This document shows, in pieces, positions 59,255 through 64,000 of a stretch of DNA of 64,000 nt. Both the position numbers and the translations under genes were made by a program. This stretch comes from MFWN01 sp964594115 (GTDB lineage: Archaea; Nanobdellota; Nanobdellia; Pacearchaeales; GW2011-AR1), in NCBI GenBank assembly GCA_964594115.1, contig CAZQLD010000002.1, positions 11,050-75,049 on the forward strand, in the 5' to 3' direction. The first letter of the stretch is position 1. Each line of letters starts with the position of its first letter. Under the pieces are notes generated by a model. It worked only from the letters and a program-made list of their open reading frames with translations, was not told the DNA's origin and ran no database searches.

Positions 59255-60442
59255 ATGGTTATTTTCACTAGAAAAAAAGAGGATTTGATATTAACCAGGA
59301 TTGGAAAGTTATGTTTTGTTAGTTTTATATCAGCCATAGCTTTTTCTTTTGTGACAACAATTTTTGCTGTTTACTTAGACAGTTTTTTTAATAATGCTGT
59401 TATTGTTGGTTTAGTTTCAACTTTTTTTACAGTTATTGCAATGGTTTCATATTTTTTATTTATACCGCTAATAGAAAGATTTGATAAAGAAAAAATATAT
59501 GTCTTGTCTCTTCTGGTTTTTGCTATAACTTATGCTTTGTTTGCAATAAATACAAGTATTATGGGTTTGGTTATTATTGGCATTTTTTTGTTTGTTGCAG
59601 GAGCTTTTAGAGTTACGAGTTTTGGTATAATTATTAAGAATAAGTCACCAAGGAGAAAGTTATCAAGAAACGAGGGCCTTGTCTATACTTTTGCTAATAC
59701 ATCTTGGATTATTGGGCCTCTAATTGCAGGGATAGTGGCTGCAAAATATGGGATAAGAAGTATGTTTGTTATTTCTGCTATTATTATTTTAATAGTAATT
59801 TTTATTTTTAGCTCATCAGGAATAAAGGACCATAAAATAAAAAAGAGAGTGGATAAAAGTGTCTATAAGAATTTTGTTGATTTTTTTAAAAATAAGGATA
59901 GGGTGATGGCTTATGTTTTAAGGGGGGGAGTGAGTTTCTGGTGGATACTTATTTATTTATATGCCCCACTATATATAATAAGACAGGGTTTAGGGATAGA
60001 ATGGGTTGGGTACTTTCTATTCGCAGTCCCGATTCCTTTGATTCTTCTTGAGTATAAATTTTCAAAGATAGCTGAGAAAACTGGCTTTAAGAAAATGTTT
60101 AAAATCGGTTATTTAATAACCTTTATTTTCTGTTTATTGTGTTTTTTTGTCTCAAATATTTTTGCAATTTTTGCTTTTGTAATACTTGCCTCTATAGGGA
60201 TGGCTATGCTTGAGCCAACAACAGAAGCTTATTTCTTTGATATTTGCAAAGGAAAACAAGATTTAAGGTTCTATGGCCCATTTAATACGGCCTTGGATTC
60301 TGGAAAATTATTGGGAAAGATACTTCCAGCATTAGTCCTTTTGGTTTTGCCATTTAACTATACTTTCTTGTTATTTGGTATAATTATGTTCTTTTTATTC
60401 TTGTTATCTTTTAGATTAAGAGATGTAATTGAAAGAAAGTGA
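59255..60442 (+). CDS. Major facilitator superfamily transporter
   Basis: The 395-aa protein has about 12 membrane segments in two halves. The segment following the second helix (PLIERFDKEKIYVLSLLVF) corresponds to the MFS motif A loop, though the usual G-x-x-x-D/R pattern is weak. A mid-protein cytoplasmic loop (DHKIKKRVDKSVYKNFVDFFKNKDR) separates the halves. Substrate is unknown. Confidence 0.8.
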   Translation: MVIFTRKKEDLILTRIGKLCFVSFISAIAFSFVTTIFAVYLDSFFNNAVIVGLVSTFFTVIAMVSYFLFIPLIERFDKEKIYVLSLLVFAITYALFAINTSIMGLVIIGIFLFVAGAFRVTSFGIIIKNKSPRRKLSRNEGLVYTFANTSWIIGPLIAGIVAAKYGIRSMFVISAIIILIVIFIFSSSGIKDHKIKKRVDKSVYKNFVDFFKNKDRVMAYVLRGGVSFWWILIYLYAPLYIIRQGLGIEWVGYFLFAVPIPLILLEYKFSKIAEKTGFKKMFKIGYLITFIFCLLCFFVSNIFAIFAFVILASIGMAMLEPTTEAYFFDICKGKQDLRFYGPFNTALDSGKLLGKILPALVLLVLPFNYTFLLFGIIMFFLFLLSFRLRDVIERK

Positions 60443-60544
60443 GGAAAGAGGAGAAAGGCTGAGTGAAACTGGTTTCAAACAAATCTTTAAAAAGGGTTTC
60501 TTTTTGAATTTTTTATGAAAGTGAAAAACCTTTTATAAAATTTT

Positions 60545-60946
60545 TTATCGAATTACCCAGGTTTGGACTATAATCACTATAATAGCTATAATGCTTATAA
60601 TTCCTTTAATAGCAAGAAAAGCTGGATTATTTATTCTTATGAAGGGGAAACTGAATATTCCTGCAACAATAGCGATGATTCCTATAATTACTGTTGTGAG
60701 GTGAGTGAAGTTATTTGAGTTCATGCCTTTTTCAATTGATTTTAGTCTTCTTACTTTTGATTCTAAAATCAATCCCACACCTATTATTAACATTAATAGA
60801 GATTCTATGTACTGGCTTAAGTCGTATTCAAATATAGTCTGGCTTACAATTCCTAGAAATCCAAGGATACTTACAATAGATAATGCACTAACAAACTTCT
60901 GAGAAATTTTTACTTTTCCACTCTTTTCATTCACTTCTTTTTCCAT
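60545..60946 (-). CDS. Four-helix membrane protein, unknown
   Basis: A 133-aa protein with four membrane segments (~18-38, 45-62, 82-102, 108-130) and charged loops (ESKVRRLKSIEKGMNSN). No known family. It is convergent with the MFS gene. Confidence 0.5.
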   Translation of the reverse strand: MEKEVNEKSGKVKISQKFVSALSIVSILGFLGIVSQTIFEYDLSQYIESLLMLIIGVGLILESKVRRLKSIEKGMNSNNFTHLTTVIIGIIAIVAGIFSFPFIRINNPAFLAIKGIISIIAIIVIIVQTWVIR

Positions 60947-61048
60947 ATATTCCTATAAACTTATTCTTTATAAACTTATTCTATTAAGATTCAACAAAGA
61001 TTATTTAAGAAGAATTTATAAATAAGTTTTTCTTAATTTTTATATAAA

Positions 61049-61513
61049 ATGGGTGATATAATAGATTTTAAGTATTTAAAAAAGTTTTGTGATAGGAAAT
61101 TAATTAGAAGATTTAAGGATATGAGAGATTCTTATAAAAATCCAGAAAGGATAAAAGGCAATCCCTTGATTTATATTGTTTATATAAAGGACCTGGGCAA
61201 CTTTGAAAGTGGATTAACTGTTATTGAGCCAGGGGCAATAAATAAAGAGTTCTTTATGACAAAAGGGCACAGGCATAAAAAACCGACAAAAGAGCTGTAT
61301 TTTTTAATAAAAGGAAAAGGAAAACTATTAATTGAAGATAAAAAAATTAAGATTTTTAATTTGAAAAAAAATAAGTTATATGTGGTTTCTGGAACTTCAG
61401 GACATAGGCTAATTAATTCAGGAAATAAAAAATTAGAGGTTTTAACTATTTATAGTAAAGATGCTGGGCATGATTATAATTTTAGGTTTAAAAAAAGAGT
61501 GTTTAAAAAATAA
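61049..61513 (+). CDS. Cupin-type glucose-6-phosphate isomerase
   Basis: The 154-aa protein has the metal site of archaeal cupin phosphoglucose isomerases: TKGHRHKKPTKELYFLIKGKG supplies H-x-H and E, and VSGTSGHRLINSG the final His. DAGHDYNF near the end is also typical. It interconverts glucose-6-phosphate and fructose-6-phosphate. The GH15-like gene starts one base after its stop, which links glucan breakdown to glycolysis. Confidence 0.85.
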   Translation: MGDIIDFKYLKKFCDRKLIRRFKDMRDSYKNPERIKGNPLIYIVYIKDLGNFESGLTVIEPGAINKEFFMTKGHRHKKPTKELYFLIKGKGKLLIEDKKIKIFNLKKNKLYVVSGTSGHRLINSGNKKLEVLTIYSKDAGHDYNFRFKKRVFKK

Positions 61514-61514
61514 A

Positions 61515-62651
61515 ATGGATTTAATTAAGAAGAGCATTCAAGTGTTGAAAAAACTGCAATTGAAAAACGGAGGAATTTTGTCTACCCCCTTGAACGGAGC
61601 TTATCCTTATGTTTATACAAGAGATGGTGTTATAATGACCCTTGCTTTAAATTCTGTTGGGTTATGTAAAAACTCAGAGAAATTTTATTATTTTATTAGG
61701 AAATTCAGTAAAATAGAAGATTATAAAGAAATATTTCAAAGGTACAATGTAAATGGCTGGCCGTGCGTCACAAGGAAAGATGAAAATGATAATGAGGGTT
61801 TATTATTGCATGGTCTGTATGATACATATTTACATAATAAGAAAGAAACTTTTATTGCAAATATGTGGTCTATGGTAGAAGGGGTTGTTGGATTAATTTA
61901 TTCTTATTCAAAGACAGGGCTTATAAAAACAGAAAGGAGCATACATGAGTTTTATAGATTAGAAAATGGATATGATATTTGGGCAAATTGTGCATGTTTA
62001 AGAGGGTTAAAAGATGCCATAGAAATAGCAAAAGTATTAAACCATACTGAAGAGAGCAGGAAATGGAACAAAAAAGCAAAATTATTAGAAAAAAACATTA
62101 AGAATAAACTGTTTAATAAAAAACTTGGGATTTTTATGAAAAATACTAGGTTTCCTAAAATTCCTGATATGTCTCAGCTTGCACCTTTTTATTTTAATCT
62201 TGTAAACTCCAAAAGAATACTTAGGAAGACTATGGACCATCTTAGGAAGCATATTTTTGATGAAGAGACAGGGGGTTTCAGAAGGTTTAGGAAGTTTGAA
62301 ATTTGTAAGGATTGGCATTGGTATACTGGTGGTTCTGGTTCTTGGGTTGCATTAACGTGCTGGGCTGCGAAGTTCTATAAGCAGTTAGGGAATAGAGAAA
62401 AGTATAGGGAATCTGTTAAATGGTTAAATGAAATAGCTTCTAAATCAAAGGGTATGCTTCCAGAGCATATAGCTACGAAAGCAGAATATGAGGATTGGAA
62501 AGCCCATGAAATAGAATTTAATTCAAGGATAATTAACGAGACAAAAAAAGCAGAGAAAACAATTAAGAGTTTTAAGGACAAAAAGATTATTTATTGGGCA
62601 ACTCCTCTTGGTTGGAGCCATGCTGAATATATTTTATTGCACGAAAGTTAA
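61515..62651 (+). CDS. GH15-like glucan hydrolase (glucoamylase/trehalase family)
   Basis: From ATG 61515 (TAA-A-ATG after the isomerase) the product is 378 aa, about the size of the (alpha/alpha)6 catalytic barrel alone. YPYVYTRDGVIMTLAL, DIWANCACLRGLKDAIEIAK and WHWYTGGSGSWVALTCW correspond to GH15 barrel motifs. A signal peptide is absent, so it acts in the cytoplasm, probably on glycogen-like polymers or oligosaccharides. The exact catalytic Glu pair could not be fixed by eye. Confidence 0.72.
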   Translation: MDLIKKSIQVLKKLQLKNGGILSTPLNGAYPYVYTRDGVIMTLALNSVGLCKNSEKFYYFIRKFSKIEDYKEIFQRYNVNGWPCVTRKDENDNEGLLLHGLYDTYLHNKKETFIANMWSMVEGVVGLIYSYSKTGLIKTERSIHEFYRLENGYDIWANCACLRGLKDAIEIAKVLNHTEESRKWNKKAKLLEKNIKNKLFNKKLGIFMKNTRFPKIPDMSQLAPFYFNLVNSKRILRKTMDHLRKHIFDEETGGFRRFRKFEICKDWHWYTGGSGSWVALTCWAAKFYKQLGNREKYRESVKWLNEIASKSKGMLPEHIATKAEYEDWKAHEIEFNSRIINETKKAEKTIKSFKDKKIIYWATPLGWSHAEYILLHES

Positions 62652-63022
62652 GTAATAGGATAAGAGCTATTCTTCAATTTTTCCAATCCTTTTGATGTTA
62701 GATAACCTGAAAAAGCATTTTTCTGACGACTACTCCAAGTTAGTTCAAATTCTTCATCTAAATCCTTAATAATTTGCGTCTTTATAATTTCATTTAAAGT
62801 GTCATTTTCTGTATTTATCCATATTCCGATATCAATTGTTTTATCCTCTACAGTCAAAGCCTTTAGTACAGAAGATTCTACTGTTACGTTACCATAATTT
62901 GTGAACTCTCTTCCTGCGATAACAAATGTCTCATTATTTTCTTGAGCAATAGTTAAGTTAATATTTATAATCATAATTAAAACTAAAATTCCAAATATCA
63001 TCATTTTCTCTTTATTTTTCAT
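62648..63022 (-). CDS. Small secreted protein
   Basis: A 124-aa protein with a signal peptide (residues ~7-27, ending LTIA) and a soluble remainder (ENNETFVIAGREFTNYGNV...) with several N-glycosylation sequons. No anchor is visible. It overlaps the convergent GH15-like stop by 4 nt. No family recognised. Confidence 0.5.
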   Translation of the reverse strand: MKNKEKMMIFGILVLIMIININLTIAQENNETFVIAGREFTNYGNVTVESSVLKALTVEDKTIDIGIWINTENDTLNEIIKTQIIKDLDEEFELTWSSRQKNAFSGYLTSKGLEKLKNSSYPIT

Positions 63023-63136
63023 TTTACGCTTAAAGCCACTAAAGCTATAGAAAATATTATTTTTCTATATTCTCTTTAACAAACCTATTTATTTAAATTT
63101 ATTCATTTTATTTATAATAAAGAATCTAGATATTCT

Positions 63137-63283
63137 TAACCCTCCTTAAACAACCACAACATCATTGGCATAACTTCTTCATTCTTCAGCTTTTTAATTT
63201 CTTTCATTAGGTCTTCAAAGCTTCTAAAGAATGCTAACCTATAAGAAAAGTTTTCCCGCTTTTCTTTAAGCTGGGAATCTTAA
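63137..63283 (-). pseudogene. Possible gene fragment upstream of the toxin-antitoxin pair
   Basis: A minus-strand open stretch without a good start codon reads ...KEKRENFSYRLAFFRSFEDLMKEIKKL...MLWLFKEG and then stops at 63137-63139. Its amino acid composition is protein-like. It may be the 3' remnant of a gene disrupted near 63285, or chance. The rest of 63023-63324 has only the toxin operon promoter. Confidence 0.3.
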
Positions 63284-63290
63284 AACAAAA

Positions 63291-63319
63291 CATTTAAATA
63301 GTAATATCAATTGATATTA
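63291..63319 (+). promoter_or_regulatory. TATA box and 18-bp palindromic operator of the TA pair
   Basis: CATTTAAATA at 63291-63300 is followed by a perfect palindrome TAATATCAATTGATATTA at 63302-63319, and the antitoxin ATG is at 63325. A symmetric site between TATA box and start codon is well placed for repression by the antitoxin or the TA complex. Confidence 0.65.
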
Positions 63320-63324
63320 TTACT

Positions 63325-63633
63325 ATGGAAACGAAAATCATTCGCAAAAAAAGTTATATGGAAAACAACGAGATAGCTAGAAGCCCTACTCTTCAGACTG
63401 TTTTAATGGTTGAAAGGTTTATTGATGAAAATTCTGGAGAATATAAGAAGACAGAACTTTTCAAGAAACTTCCTAAAAAGGTTATGTGGCAGACATTTCA
63501 AGTTATAATGGAGTACTTAGAAAGCATAAACAAAATAGGCATAGATAGAAACGGTTATGTTGTTTACATCTGGAATCCAGAACTTGTCGCAAGATTTAGA
63601 AATAGAAAAGATTTAGAATGGAACCCAAGATAG
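63325..63633 (+). CDS. Putative wHTH antitoxin
   Basis: A 102-aa protein with SPTLQTVLMVERFIDENSGEYKKTELFKKLPKKVMWQTFQVIMEYLES, which reads as a winged-helix DNA-binding domain and wing (GIDRNGYVVYIWNP). It overlaps the RelE-like toxin by 16 nt and has a palindromic operator at its promoter. Antitoxin and repressor roles follow from this context. Confidence 0.7.
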   Translation: METKIIRKKSYMENNEIARSPTLQTVLMVERFIDENSGEYKKTELFKKLPKKVMWQTFQVIMEYLESINKIGIDRNGYVVYIWNPELVARFRNRKDLEWNPR

Positions 63634-63938
63634 TTTTTGCAGATATAAAATTAAAAGAAGCTTTTGATAGTTTAGAAACTAAAGATCCAAGATTGCATAA
63701 AGAAATTGAAAAAGCATTTGAAGACATAAAAAATAATATGTATTGTGGAAGAAATGTTAAGAAAAATTTAATTCCTAAAAAACTAATAGAAAAATATGGA
63801 ATAAATAATCTTTGGATTTATAGTTTAAGGAAAGATTGGAGATTATTATACTCTTTAGCAAATGACGAGATAGAAATTCTGGCCTTAATTTTAGATTGGA
63901 TGAAACACAAAGATTATGAGAAGTTGTTTAAATTTTAA
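63618..63938 (+). CDS. RelE/ParE-superfamily toxin
   Basis: The 106-aa protein has LHKEIEKAFEDIKNNMYCGRNV (helical hairpin), then GINNLWIYSLRKDWRLLYSL and LILDWMKHKDYEKLFKF, the beta-sheet and C-terminal pattern of RelE-fold mRNA interferases of the archaeal type. Such toxins cleave mRNA at the ribosome. It is the second gene of the pair and ends before a hairpin terminator. Confidence 0.78.
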   Translation: MEPKIVFADIKLKEAFDSLETKDPRLHKEIEKAFEDIKNNMYCGRNVKKNLIPKKLIEKYGINNLWIYSLRKDWRLLYSLANDEIEILALILDWMKHKDYEKLFKF

Positions 63939-63942
63939 TAGA

Positions 63943-63962
63943 ATTCTTAATATTTTAAGAAT
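63943..63962 (+). terminator. Hairpin after the toxin gene
   Basis: ATTCTTAA-TATT-TTAAGAAT gives an 8-bp perfect stem 5 nt after the toxin stop. It is AT-rich and lacks a clean T tail, so its role as a terminator is tentative. Confidence 0.4.
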
Positions 63963-64000
63963 CCCACCAAGATCATAAAATATGGTCATGCCCCTGCCGA

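Noticed and set aside
63963..64000. Start of another gene at the window end
   Set aside because: Only 38 bases are visible, with moderately higher GC and no decisive frame.

Overview
The window comes from an AT-rich archaeal chromosome, most likely a small-genome DPANN lineage of the Pacearchaeota/Woesearchaeota kind (inference from gene content and style; no 16S is present). The archaeal evidence is RNA polymerase Rpo7 and Spt4, ribosomal proteins S24e and S27ae, the RNase P Rpp30 subunit, archaeal-type PheRS alpha and beta, TrpRS, HisRS and UMP kinase, a cupin-type phosphoglucose isomerase, a DUF357 protein, three intron-bearing tRNAs without encoded CCA, and many genes whose start codon lies about 25 nt after a TATA box (leaderless transcripts). 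No rRNA, CRISPR array or transposase was seen.

Layout. 1-3.3 kb: end of a PhoU-like gene, tRNA-Gln, a one-domain EF-Tu-like protein, tRNA-Glu with a 100-nt intron, a small structured GC-rich patch, then a possible accessory patch with a wHTH-nucleotidyltransferase/HEPN pair and small membrane proteins. 3.3-10.6 kb: a GT4-like glycosyltransferase and a set of exported or membrane-anchored proteins, including a 1047-aa DNRLRE/Ig-like surface protein. 10.7-20.1 kb: tRNA-Thr and housekeeping genes, including a pheS-mazG-DUF3850-mazG-pheT operon, MEMO family, rnp3, pyrH, DUF357 and yjbQ. 20.3-36.5 kb: a type IV pilin-like gene, a 3671-aa protein that joins a huge modular ectodomain to a cytoplasmic HerA/VirB4-like ATPase through a membrane segment, and a run of coiled-coil, Pro/Lys-rich and membrane proteins that may be its partners. 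36.5-47 kb: atypical tRNA-Trp, two PIN-domain genes, DUF2062, a Cys-rich secreted protein, adk, a nucleotidyltransferase, and the rpoE-spt4-rps24e-rps27ae operon. 47-57.3 kb: scpA, then the most unusual metabolic region. A minus-strand series holds a second TrpRS-like enzyme, two paralogous unknown proteins that look like divergent class I aminoacyl-tRNA-synthetase-fold proteins, an M28 peptidase-like protein missing metal ligands, canonical TrpRS and a eukaryote-type (yeast Aro7-like) chorismate mutase. It faces a HisC-like aminotransferase preceded by a 17-codon leader ORF with three consecutive Trp codons and then an oligo-T tract. hisS with tRNA-His directly upstream follows. 57.4-64 kb: PEBP protein, rhomboid protease, MFS transporter, cupin phosphoglucose isomerase plus a GH15-like glucan hydrolase, and a RelE-like toxin-antitoxin pair with an 18-bp palindromic operator.

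The two strongest candidates for something undescribed are (i) the Trp/chorismate/aaRS-like cluster with its Trp-codon leader, which suggests aromatic amino acid sensing by attenuation in an archaeon and possibly an aaRS-derived pathway, and (ii) the giant surface protein-ATPase fusion with its neighbours, which suggests an ATP-driven cell-surface attachment or transfer machine. Both functions are inferences. The gene families named come from reading motifs by eye, without database searches.
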